Shown here piece by piece: positions 17,133 to 27,600 of a DNA stretch of 64,000 bases (its first letter is position 1; the number at the start of each line of letters is the position of its first letter). The notes beneath the pieces were generated by a model. It was given only the letters and a program-made list of their open reading frames with translations. It was not told the DNA's origin and did no database searches. The position numbers and the translations under genes were made by a program. The DNA is from Planctomycetota bacterium (lineage in GTDB: Bacteria; Planctomycetota; J058; JAJDCP01): positions 1 to 64,000 of the forward strand of contig JAJDCP010000180.1 in assembly GCA_029260765.1 (NCBI GenBank), written 5' to 3'.

Positions 17133-19532
17133 TCAGCGCACAGCCGTCTGGAAGTAGCGTTCCATCATCGTGTCCAGACACTCGAGGCTGAGTCCGAAGT
17201 AGTATTCTGGGGGGCGTGCAGCGCCGTGGTAGGCGTCGTAGAGCATGTCCAGGAAGTCGCCGCGGAAGCGGCCGCCGTCGACATGCATCATGAAATACAC
17301 GCTGGCCCCGGCGGCTCGGTAGTTGGCGCTGATGTCGCCGCTGTCCCATTGTGCGCCCGAGGCATAGCGCAGGATCGCGCGGAAGGAGTGCTCATTCCCG
17401 CCGGCCTGCAGGTTGCGTGCGTAGCGCAGCACCCGGCCATTGTCCACCAGCCCGCCCGTGCTCAGCAGTGCGCCCGCAAAGAACGCGTCCTCCAACAGCA
17501 CGGCCGCACCTTCTGCGAGCCAACTCGGTGCGTGGCCCGGCGACAGCTCGCCCAGAATCTGGTGCACCAGCTCATGTTGCAGGACCGAGAAGGAGACTGT
17601 CGGGCCGTCGCAGTAGAAAAAGGACGCGGCTCTTGTGGGGGAATAGAAACCTGCTGCCCAGTCGACGGGCACGTCCGCGTGCTCGAGGAACTGTTCACGG
17701 CTCGCGAACAGGTGCACGACCAGCCTGGCGTCGAGCTGGGCTGCCCCGAAAATCAAGCGCTGGCCCTGCTCGCCGCGGAAGAAGAGATCAAAGTTGCGGA
17801 AGACCTGCAGAAACACAGCCTCAAGGCGTTGCAAGACGGCAGCGGTCTGTTCCAACGGAGCGGTAGAGATCAGCGTGAAGTGCTCGCTTTGCAGGCGCCA
17901 CGGATCATCGACCTGGCTGTGTTTCTGGTCTGCGGCAACCAGACTCGTCCAACCCCGGTCGAAGATCTCGCCGGCTGCCAGACGCTCTTCGTGGCCAACG
18001 GGTACCCAGGCATAGCGGTCATGCCAGGCGAAACCTGCGTGCAGCATGCTGGCCTCATAGGCACGGTACCAGACTCCGTCGATACGCTCGTGCCCGAGCC
18101 CGCGGTGGGCGCGCTCGTTGTCGGGATCGAGGCTGATCAACGTCTGATACAGATCGAAGGCCAGGCCACCGAGATCGGCCTCGAGCAGCTTCTCGATGCC
18201 ATCGAAGAGCTCGGTGATGGTCGGCTTCAAGACCTTGGACAGCTGTGCGTCGAACTTCTCGTCACTGAGAGTCAGCGCTGTTGCGGAGACCGCGGCAGCT
18301 TCCGCAAGCCGCTGGCGCAGGGGATGCCCAGGTTCGAGCTGCAGGGCATCAAACAACGCCGAGAGTCGATCCCTGGCGGTGCCGCAGACTGGCTGTTGAT
18401 CCAGAAAACCCGCCAGAGCGTCGAGCAGCTCGGAGCGGCGCTCGTGCTGGAAGGTCGCCACCACCGCCTCTGCCGAAGCCCGCCGCTCGCGGACCTTGCT
18501 GCGTGCCTTCTGCGCACCGGCAAAGCGGCTGCTGGGCTGCAATCGCGAGAGCAACGTCTCGGTCTGCTTGCGGCGGGTCTTCAGCTTCCAGTCTTTGCAG
18601 AGCTCGCGCAGCTGCAGGAGCTCATAGGGGCCACAGGCCTGCAGCAGGCGCTGGTCGACCCAGGTCTGCCGGTGGAGGTCGCGGGCGGCGGCCAGCTCCT
18701 TGTTCTTGAACAAGCCGCGCAGCTCCCTTGTGTCCAAGAGCTGAAGCCGGCGGGCCGCGAGCTGTCCGTGACTCTCGCTGAGGCCTGTCTCGATCAAAGC
18801 CAGAATCTGGGCGACCAGGGCGCTGCGCTCTTCCCGTGGGCATTCGGACCAGCGGGCGGCTGCCGTGCGCAGCCCCTCGTCAAAGGGAAGCTCAACGTCG
18901 GGCGCCGGCTCGAGTTGGGGAGGAATCTCGGCCGGGACGGGGGTAGAAGGTTCCTTTTCGACGGGCAGCTGCTCTACAGCCGGAGGTGCCTCTGGACGGA
19001 TCAGGGACGCCGAGCCTTCGTCTGTAGCTGTCGGCGCGGCCTCAGGCGTTGCGACAGGCGCAGGCGCTTCGGGCTCGGGCTCGGGCTCGGGCTTGGGCTC
19101 GGGCTGCTGAGGCTCGGGAAGTACGGCCGCCTCGGGACTGTCAGCATCCGGGGTCGGAGTTCGCGGAGCACGTGGCTCGACCGCGACCGGCTGGGGAGTT
19201 GCCTGGACAGTCAAAGCCTCGGAATTCTGCGAAGCCTCGTAGGAGGCGCGGCGCAGAGCCACAAACAGGAGCAACGTACCGGCAAGGCCCAGTCCCAGGG
19301 CCACTTTCCACGCGCTGCGCTGTCCGCCACGGGGGATCAGCGCGCCGCGTTGGCCGACCAGCACACTCCTCGAGTCGAGCACCAGCCGTGTTCCGCAGCT
19401 GTGGATGTAGCTCTGACCGCGGCGTTGTTTGGGGAAGCGGATCTTCGTGCGGCAGCCCGGGCAACGCATGTGCGCATGGCCACCTGTGCTCGAGCGAGGC
19501 TCAGGTCTGCTGGTGTCCTCGGATGGGGTCAT
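17133..19532 (-). CDS. Zinc-ribbon, membrane-anchored DUF1570-type putative metalloprotease
   Basis: This 799-residue protein starts at the ATG 19532 behind AGGAGGAG. A zinc ribbon (RCPGCRTK with a later HSCG) occupies residues 22-45, one membrane helix lies near residues 75-95, and a long Pro/Glu/Ala linker follows to about residue 200. The C-terminal third matches DUF1570 and contains an HEXXH zinc motif (HELVH, H653-H657) followed by WLAEGAA, a gluzincin-like third ligand. A periplasmic peptidase role is inferred from these residues; no DUF1570 member is biochemically characterised to my knowledge. This domain order is common in Planctomycetota. Confidence 0.8.
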   Translation of the reverse strand: MTPSEDTSRPEPRSSTGGHAHMRCPGCRTKIRFPKQRRGQSYIHSCGTRLVLDSRSVLVGQRGALIPRGGQRSAWKVALGLGLAGTLLLFVALRRASYEASQNSEALTVQATPQPVAVEPRAPRTPTPDADSPEAAVLPEPQQPEPKPEPEPEPEAPAPVATPEAAPTATDEGSASLIRPEAPPAVEQLPVEKEPSTPVPAEIPPQLEPAPDVELPFDEGLRTAAARWSECPREERSALVAQILALIETGLSESHGQLAARRLQLLDTRELRGLFKNKELAAARDLHRQTWVDQRLLQACGPYELLQLRELCKDWKLKTRRKQTETLLSRLQPSSRFAGAQKARSKVRERRASAEAVVATFQHERRSELLDALAGFLDQQPVCGTARDRLSALFDALQLEPGHPLRQRLAEAAAVSATALTLSDEKFDAQLSKVLKPTITELFDGIEKLLEADLGGLAFDLYQTLISLDPDNERAHRGLGHERIDGVWYRAYEASMLHAGFAWHDRYAWVPVGHEERLAAGEIFDRGWTSLVAADQKHSQVDDPWRLQSEHFTLISTAPLEQTAAVLQRLEAVFLQVFRNFDLFFRGEQGQRLIFGAAQLDARLVVHLFASREQFLEHADVPVDWAAGFYSPTRAASFFYCDGPTVSFSVLQHELVHQILGELSPGHAPSWLAEGAAVLLEDAFFAGALLSTGGLVDNGRVLRYARNLQAGGNEHSFRAILRYASGAQWDSGDISANYRAAGASVYFMMHVDGGRFRGDFLDMLYDAYHGAARPPEYYFGLSLECLDTMMERYFQTAVR

Positions 19533-19953
19533 GGCTCCTCCTGGCGCAAATCTGCCGGCTCTCAGCCAGCTCTTCAGCAGTCCTTCGAGCAAGATCTGTG
19601 CCGAAGATCGGAGTTCATGACGTAAGTAATTGCAGAAAAATGTGTTATGTTCATTTTCATGTTTCTGGGCTGCGGCAGCAGGCACGCTGGAATGCGGCTG
19701 GAGAGGCGTATGGTCCACACTTGGCGTATGGTGTCATACACTGCTGGGGCTTGAACCGATCGTGCTGCTATGGAAGATTGCCCGATTGCGAGTGACGACT
19801 GCTCTGGGGGCCATCTGTGGGTTTTGGCGTTGGCGAGCGCGGCGCACCGCCACGGTTCGTTCGAGAAAAACCGCTTGAACGGGCAGCGGGATGTGCTAGT
19901 CATCATGACCGGGTTGCCTGGGAGATGAGCACAACATCAATGCCTGCAAACAT
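19533..19953 (+). promoter_or_regulatory. Intergenic region with putative pfa-ole promoter and leader ORF
   Basis: The region has an AT-rich stretch at 19615-19670. TTGAAC at 19875-19880 and TAGTCA at 19897-19902, 16 bp apart, form a plausible sigma-70 promoter about 50 bases before pfaD. Between them and pfaD, ATG 19925 begins a 10-codon frame (MSTTSMPANI) whose stop overlaps the TTG start of pfaD as TTGA. This could be a coupling or attenuation leader. Confidence 0.4.
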
Positions 19954-21594
19954 TTGAAACGTGCGGCCATCGGTTGGTGTCGGCCAACGGGCGCAGAGCT
20001 TGCCACAAGCGACACGGCATGCCGTGACTTGCTGGGCGACCTCCAGCAACCGCTCCTGGCTGTCGATGCGGGAGCGAAGCTCGGACTGGTTCGCGGCGGC
20101 ACGGCGCGCTTCGGTGGGCCCGCACAACCCGGAGAGATTCCCATCCTCGCCTACGCAGGAGCGCTCGCCCCCGAGAGCCTGGGCGATCCCACGTTCTGCG
20201 CAGACCACGGCACACGCTACGCCTATGTGACCGGCGCGATGGCCAACGGCATCGCTTCGGCCGAGCTGGTCGAAGCGATCGCGCGCGGCGGGATGCTGGC
20301 CTTCTTCGGCGCTGCAGGCTTGCATCCGACCCGGGTCGAGGCCGCGATCGAGCGACTGCAGGGCTCGTTGCCTGATCTTCCCTACGGTTTCAATCTGATC
20401 CACAGCCCGAACGAGCCGCGGCTCGAGGCTGCCGTGGTGGATCTGTATCTGCGGCGTAAGATCCGCGTGGTGTCTGCCTCGGCCTATCTTGCCCTGAGTC
20501 TGCCGGTGGTGCGGTACCGCACTGCCGGGATCCACGAGGGCCCCGACGGTACGATCATCACTCCGAACCGGGTCGTGGCGAAGGTGTCGCGCATCGAGGT
20601 CGCCTCGCGCTTCTTGGCTCCTCCGCCAGCCAACTTGCTGCGCGAGCTCGTCCAGGCAGGCGAGCTCAGTGAGCATCAGGCGCGCCTGGCTGCGCGCATT
20701 CCGATGGCGCGTGATCTGACTGCGGAGGCCGATTCTGGGGGCCACACCGACAACCGCTCCCCGCTGACTCTGCTTCCGACCATGCTGGCCCTGCGCGACC
20801 GTCTCCAGGCGCGTCACAACTACTCGATGCCGCTGCGGGTCGGGGCGGCGGGCGGCATCGGCACGCCGGCGGCCGCGGCTGCGGCCTTCGCGCTCGGCGC
20901 TGCCTATGTCGTGACGGGCTCGGTCAACCAGGCCTGCCGTGAGGCGGGCACGTCCGAGCTCGTGCGTGGCATGCTCGCGCAAGCCGCGCAGGCCGACGTG
21001 GCGATGGCTCCGGCGGCCGACATGTTCGAGATGGGCGTGAAGGTGCAGGTGCTCAAGCGGGGCACGATGTTCGCGATGCGCGCCAAAAAGCTGTATGAGC
21101 TCTACACCAGCTACCAGAGCCTCGAGTCGATCCCGGCCGGAGAGCGGGCCAAGCTCGAGAAGGCTTTTTTTCGCTGCAGCTTTGAAGAAGCCTGGGCGCA
21201 AACACGCGCGTTCTTCGAGGTCCAGGACCCCGCCCAGAACGTGCGTGCCCAGCGCGATGCACGCCACAAGATGGCGCTGGTTTTCCGTTCCTATCTGGGC
21301 CGCGCCTCGAAATGGGCAAACACCGGTGAGCCTTCCCGACGTATTGACTACCAGGTCTGGTGCGGTCCGGCGATGGGCGCGTTCAACGAATGGGTCCGGG
21401 GCACTTTCCTCGAAGAGGTGGCGCAACGGGACGTAGTGACCGTTGCCCTCAATCTGATGTACGGGGCGGCCTTGCGCACACGCGTGCACGGACTTCGTTG
21501 CCAGGGCGTGCGCGTGCCGGAGAGCTGGCTGCAGGCCGGTCCGATCGAGCGCAGCAGCCTGGAGAAGCGCCTGGTGTCCGCCGACGCCCCCTGA
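19954..21594 (+). CDS. pfaD: PfaD-like trans-acting enoyl reductase of PUFA synthase
   Basis: The 546-residue protein is PfaD, the flavin-dependent (nitronate-monooxygenase-like TIM barrel) enoyl reductase that serves PUFA synthases in trans. Family blocks are clear: GAMANGIAS, FGAAGLHP, FNLIHSPNEP, TAEADSGGHTDNR, VTGSVNQACREAG and MAPAADMFEMGVK. Length agrees with known PfaD proteins. The start is a TTG that overlaps the stop of a 10-codon upstream frame; the N-terminus is somewhat shorter than in Shewanella PfaD, so the exact start is uncertain. It is the first gene of the pfa-ole unit and ends 15 bases before pfaA. Confidence 0.95.
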   Translation: MKRAAIGWCRPTGAELATSDTACRDLLGDLQQPLLAVDAGAKLGLVRGGTARFGGPAQPGEIPILAYAGALAPESLGDPTFCADHGTRYAYVTGAMANGIASAELVEAIARGGMLAFFGAAGLHPTRVEAAIERLQGSLPDLPYGFNLIHSPNEPRLEAAVVDLYLRRKIRVVSASAYLALSLPVVRYRTAGIHEGPDGTIITPNRVVAKVSRIEVASRFLAPPPANLLRELVQAGELSEHQARLAARIPMARDLTAEADSGGHTDNRSPLTLLPTMLALRDRLQARHNYSMPLRVGAAGGIGTPAAAAAAFALGAAYVVTGSVNQACREAGTSELVRGMLAQAAQADVAMAPAADMFEMGVKVQVLKRGTMFAMRAKKLYELYTSYQSLESIPAGERAKLEKAFFRCSFEEAWAQTRAFFEVQDPAQNVRAQRDARHKMALVFRSYLGRASKWANTGEPSRRIDYQVWCGPAMGAFNEWVRGTFLEEVAQRDVVTVALNLMYGAALRTRVHGLRCQGVRVPESWLQAGPIERSSLEKRLVSADAP

Positions 21595-21609
21595 CCCCTA
21601 CCGAGAACC

Positions 21610-24600
21610 GTGGAATCACGCCCTCGCCACTGGATGCACTGCACAATGTCGTCGAATCCCCCGTCTTCGAACTCCGACGCTGGAGCCGCGCCCGCGGCTC
21701 CGATCGCGATCATAGGTATTGGCTGTCTGTTTCCCGGTGCGTCCGGAAAGTCGGCGTACTGGGCGAACCTGGTGGCGGGCCGCGACGCGATCAGCGATGT
21801 GCCCGAGAGCCACTGGAGCGTAGACGACTACTTCGATGCGGACCCGTCCGCCCCGGACCGGACCTATGGCCGGCGCGGCGGTTTTCTCGAGCCGGTCGAC
21901 TTCAGCCCGCTCGGTTTCTCGATCCAGCCCAACGCCCTCGAAGCGACCGATACCTCGCAGCTGCTCGGCTTGGTGGCGGCCGACATGGCGTTGCGCGACG
22001 CGGGCTGCCATCCCGACACGGGCGCCGACCACAGCCGTAGCTGCGTGATTCTGGGGGTCACCGGTGCTCTGGAGCTGGTGGTGCCGCTAGGCGCGCGGCT
22101 CGGCCACCCCAAATGGCGCAGAGCTCTGGCGGAAGCCGGTGCCTCGCAAGAGCTGAGCGATGAGGTGGTGCGCCGGATCAGCGCGCAGTACGTCGACTGG
22201 CAGGAGGCCTCCTTCCCAGGCCTGTTGGGCAACGTCGTGGCGGGGCGGATCGCCAACCGCTTCGACTTCGGGGGGACCAACTGCGTGGTGGACGCGGCCT
22301 GTGCCAGCTCTCTGAGCGCGCTGCATCTGGCCTCCCTGGAGCTGGCCACCGGCCGCGCGGATATCGCTGTGACCGGTGGTGTCGATACTTTCAACGACAT
22401 CTTCATGTACATGTGTTTCAGCAAGACTCCGGCCCTCTCCCCCAGCGGGAATGCCCGGCCGTTCGATGAAGCTGCGGATGGGACCGTGCTCGGCGAGGGA
22501 CTGGGCATGGTGGTGCTGAAGCGGCTCAGTGACGCGGAGCGCGACGGCGACCGCATCTATGCTGTGGTTCGCGGCCTGGGGTCTTCGAGCGATGGCCGGG
22601 GGCAAGCGATCTACGCGCCGAGCTCGGCCGGCCAGATGCGCGCCCTGCGGCGTGCCTATGAAGCCGCCGCGGTCGACCCGGGCAGCGTTGAGCTGGTCGA
22701 GGGCCACGGTACGGGCACAGCGGTCGGCGATGCGGTAGAGCTGAGAGGACTCTGTGAGGTTTTCCAGGGCGCCCGCTCCGGACCGGCCTGGTGCGCGGTC
22801 GGCTCGGTCAAGTCGCAGATCGGGCACACGAAGGCCGCCGCGGGCGCGGCTGGTCTGATCAAAGCCGCTCTGGCGCTGTACCATAAAGTGCTGCCGCCGA
22901 CGATCAAGGTGGACACCCCGAGCGAGGCAGTCAGCGCGCAGGACTCTCCGTTCTACCTCAACACGCGTATGCGTCCCTGGTTGCCGAGCCCCGAACATCC
23001 CCGGCGCGCCGGGGTCAGCAGCTTTGGTTTTGGCGGCAGCAATTTCCACTGCGTGCTCGAAGAGCATCGGCCCGAGAAGGTCGCTGTCGATTGGTCCGAG
23101 TGCCCTGAGATCATCGCCCTGTCGGGACCTGACCGTGCGGCGCTGCTCAGCCGACTCAACGAGCTGCCGAGCGAGGCTTCGGTACAGGAGCTGCGCAGCG
23201 TGGCCTCGCAGTCCCGAGCCGCATTCCGCAGCGAAGCACACTGCCGGCTGTTGTTGGTGATCGCGCCGGGGGAGACAGACCTGCAGCAGCTCGTTGCTCA
23301 GTGCCGGTCGATGCTGCAACGAGCGGATTCGGGGCCCAATCAAGACCCCAGGCGAGCCTGGAGTCTGCCCAGCGGAGCGTACTTCGCACAGGGCGCGCCG
23401 GACGGGGACATCGCGTTCCTGTTCCCCGGTCAGGGCGCGCAATATCCGGACATGCTGCGCGGCCTGGCCTGCCGTTTTCCCGAAATGCAGAGCGCGCTCG
23501 CGGCGGCCGACCGGATCTTTGGGGAGCGGGCCGAGCAGGGTGTACGCCTCAGCGATGCGATCTTTCCGCCCACGGCCTTCGACGAGGCGACCCGCGAGGC
23601 GCAAGTCCGACGGCTGCGCAGCACGCGGGTCGCGCAACCGGCCCTGGGCGCGGTCAGCGCGGGAGCGCTGGCAGTCTTCTCGCGCTTTGGCGTGCGGCCC
23701 GGTTTTGCCGCGGGCCACAGCTATGGGGAGTTGACGGCGCTGTTCGCCGCCGGACGCTGGGACCAGGACACGCTGTTCGAAGTCTCCTGCGTGCGCGGTG
23801 GACTGATGGCCAGCGGTGACGCGGACCGCGGAGGTATGGTGGCGGTCCAGGCGACCCTCGAGCCGCTGCAGGCACTGATCGCAGCGGAGAAGCTCGAGCT
23901 GACGGTTGCCAACCACAACGCGCCCCAACAGATCGTGCTCTCAGGCCGCAGCGACGAGGTCGAGCGGGCCGTCGGCATCATCAAAGCGCACGGGTTGCGG
24001 TGCACCAAGCTGAGCGTTTCGGCCGCCTTCCACAGTCCTCTGGTGGCCGATGTGCGGGCCCCGTTCGCCCAGGCGCTCGCGGCCCAAAGCCTGGTCTCCG
24101 GGCGTATCCCGGTCTATGCCAACAGCAGCGCCGCTCCCTATCCAGACGACGCGGACGCGGCCCGAGAGCTGCTCGCGAGCCAACTGGCGCGGCCTGTGGA
24201 GTTCCAGCGCGAGATCCGGGCGCTCCACGAGGCCGGGGTCCGCAGCTTCGTCGAGATCGGTCCGGGCGCGCGCCTCTCCGGTCTGGTCCGCTCGATTCTG
24301 GCCGATCGGGAGCATCACGCGCTGGCTCTGGATGCATCGGGCGGCCGCAACGGCCTGCAAGACCTCGCACGCGCCCTTGCCCAGCTGGCAGCTCTCGGTC
24401 ACCAGGTCGAGCTCAGCCGTTGGGCGCACGATGCCTCGGCGCAGCCGGCCAGCCTGCCCAAAAAACCCGCATTCAGCGTGCAGATCTCTGGCGCGAACTA
24501 CGTCAGCCCCAAGAAACCGAAGCAGCCCGCCCGCGTCTCTCGAGAGGTTCGATCCGTCATGGCCAGCCAGACTAACAAGCCCTCGATGCCCGAACCGTCG

Positions 24601-27600
24601 CTGCCCGAGCCGTCGAGGCCTGCAAGCGTTCCGGCGGCGATCCCCGCGGCCGAAGCACAGCAGACCCTGGGCGCTCTGGGTATGATCCACCAGAGCCTGG
24701 CCCACCTGCAGAAGATCCAGGAGCAGACGGCGTCGCTGCATCGCCAGTTCCTCGAAGGACAGGAGACCGCGCAACGCAGCATGCAGATGTTGATCGCGCA
24801 GCAACATGCGCTGTTGCACCAGAGCCTGGGCCTGGCGGGCCCGCAAGGGGCGCTGCCGGCTCCCGCTCCCGCTCTCATGCCGTCGCTGGCGCCTGCCCCG
24901 CTCCCCACTCCTGTGCAGCCGGTGCAAGCCGCGCCGGCCCCCGCAGCGCCAGCTCCTGTGGCGCGTCCCGCCGTGCAGACAGAACAGCCGGCCGTGGCTG
25001 CCTCCTCGCCAAGTTCCTCGGCGGCCGAGACGTTGCTCGAGGTCGTCGCGCTGACGACGGGCTATCCGGTCGAGATGCTCGAGCTCGACATGAGCCTCGA
25101 CTCGGACCTGGGCATCGACTCGATCAAGCGGGTCGAGATCCTCTCGGCTCTGCAGGAACGGCTCCCGGGTCTGCCGGCCGTGCGCTCCGAGCAGATGGGT
25201 TTTCTGGGTACGCTGCGGGACATCGTCGAGATGCTCGCTTCGAGCAGCCCTGCGGCGTCGCCCGACGATCCCGAGCTGCCCGCGACTTCAGCATCCGTGG
25301 CCGGCTCGGAATCGGTCGAACGGATCACAGAGCTGGTGCTCGGGGTGGTCGCTGAGACCACAGGCTATCCCCAGGAGATGCTCGAGCTCGACATGAGCCT
25401 CGACGCCGACCTGGGCATCGACTCGATCAAGCGGGTCGAGATCCTCTCGCGGGTCCAAGAGCTGCTGCCGGATCTGCCGGCCGTCGGCTCCGAGGCCATG
25501 GGCGAGCTGCGGAGCCTGCGCGATGTGGTCGGCCTGCTCTACGGTGCATCCGGCGATGCGGCGCCTCCGGCAACGGCCTCAACACCTGTTGTGGCGATGG
25601 TTGCCCGCAGCTCGGGCGAGCCAGTCGACCGCTATATCCTGGTGCGCCAGGATCTCAACGGCGCGCGGCCTGCGCTGCGCTGGCGCGCGACGCAGAGGGC
25701 AATCTGGGTCGTCGACGATGGAGCCATCGCGTCCAGGCTGGTCGAGTTGCTGCGGGCGCAAGGCTTCGCAGCGGCACTGCTGATGCTGGGCGAGGCCGAG
25801 CTGCCCGCAGCCCCTGCTGCACTCTCTGGTCTGGTGATCCTAGCCCCGCAGGCCGGGGCGGACGACGCGTTCCTGCTGCGCAGCTTCGGCCTCGTCCAAC
25901 ACTGTGCCGCGGCCCTGGCCGGGGCCGCGCGGGAAGACGCAGGGCTGCTTCTGACCGTCTCCCGCCAGGATGGCATGTTCGGGCTGGCGGGCCACGGCAA
26001 CGCCGACCCGATCGCTGGCGGTCTGGCGGGCCTGGTCAAGACCTTCAGGCATGAGTGGCCGCAGGTTGTCTGCCGTGCGCTCGACCTGGCGCCGACGCTC
26101 GACACGGCCACAGCGGCAGAGTCGATCGCTGAAGAGGTCGGTTTCGCAGGGCCCTTGGAGCTCGGCATCCAGGCGCACGGAAGGGGCCGGCTCACGCTGC
26201 AGCCTGCACCCTCGGACGCCACGCCTTCGGGCCTGCCGCTGGTGGGGAGCGGCGACGTGGTGGTGGTCAGCGGCGGCGCGCGCGGCGTGACCGCAGAAGC
26301 TGCTGTTGCGCTGGCCGAGCGCTGGCAGCCGACTCTGCTGTTGCTTGGTCGCAGCCCGATTCCCGAGGCGGAGCCCTCGTGGCTGGCCGAATTGCAGAGC
26401 GAGCAGGAGATCAAGCGTGCCATCGCCCAGCCAGGGGAGACGCCCCGCGCGCTGGCAGAACGCTGCCGGAGCTTGCTCGCGGCTCGCGAGATCAGGGGCA
26501 CCATCGCTCGCATCGAGCAGGCCGGTGCGCGCGCAGTCTACCGCTCGGTCGATGTGCGTGACGCTGAGGCCGTCCAGCGGGTGTTGGGCGAAGCCCGTGC
26601 GCAGCATGGTCCGATCCGTGGCTGGATCCATGGCGCGGGTGTGTTGGCGGATCGCATGATCGCCGACAAGACCGCCGAGCAGTTCGAGCGGGTCTACCAG
26701 ACCAAGGTCGCGGGGCTGCGGTCCCTGCTGCAGGCCACGGCCGACGATGACCTGGCCTTCTGCGTGGTGTACTCCTCGTCGACGGCGCGCTTCGGCCGCA
26801 AGGGTCAGGTCGACTACGGAGTCGCCAATGAGGTGGCCAACAAGCTCGCCCAGCGCGAAGCGGCACGCAGGCCCGGCTGCCGGGTGCTGGCGTTGAACTG
26901 GGGTCCCTGGGATGGCGGCATGGTCACTCCGGGTCTGCGCGAGCTCTTCCTGCGGGAGGGAGTTCCTCCCATCGGCCTGGACGCGGGCGTGCGGGCTTTG
27001 TTCGCGGAGTTGCTGGCTCCAGGCCCGGCGCATCCGGTCGAGGTGGTGCTGCTCGGCGCGGGCTCGAAGCTTCCCGATCAAGCGCTGCCTGCCCGCCCGC
27101 TGTCCGCGCCCGCTGTCGAGCTGCCGCTGGCGTTCGCGCGGGAAGTCCGCGTCGAGACGCATCCGGTGTTGGCCGATCATGTGATGCAGGGGCGAGCGGT
27201 GGTGCCCGTCGCCCTGCTGCTCGAGTGGTTGAGCCATGGTGCGCTGCACGGCAACCCGGGGCTGTGGTTGCACGGCATCGATGAGCTGCGGGTCTTGCGT
27301 GGTCTGATCCTCGCAGGACAACAGAGCAGGCAGGTACAGGTTCTGGCCGGCCGCGCCCGCCAGCGGGACGGCATCGCTGAGGTTCCCGTCGAGTTGCGCA
27401 GCACCGACGAAGCCGGAACATCCATTCTGCATGCCCGGGCCCGCGTCGCGCTGCGGTCCGAGCCGAGCCTGGTGGGCGAAGCCCAGCTGCGTTCCGTCGA
27501 AGGCCGCTATGAGTTCACGCCCGAGGCCTGCTACGAGCGCTTCCTCTTCCACGGTCCGCTGCTGCAGGGCATCGAGCAGGTGGAGGCCTGCGGGCCGGAG

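Noticed and set aside
22087..23928. 613-codon minus-strand frame inside pfaA
   Set aside because: It is the mirror of strong KS/AT coding sequence in GC-rich DNA and has no family features. The same applies to the frames at 25840-27735, 28467-30329, 32286-33953 and 36546-38258.
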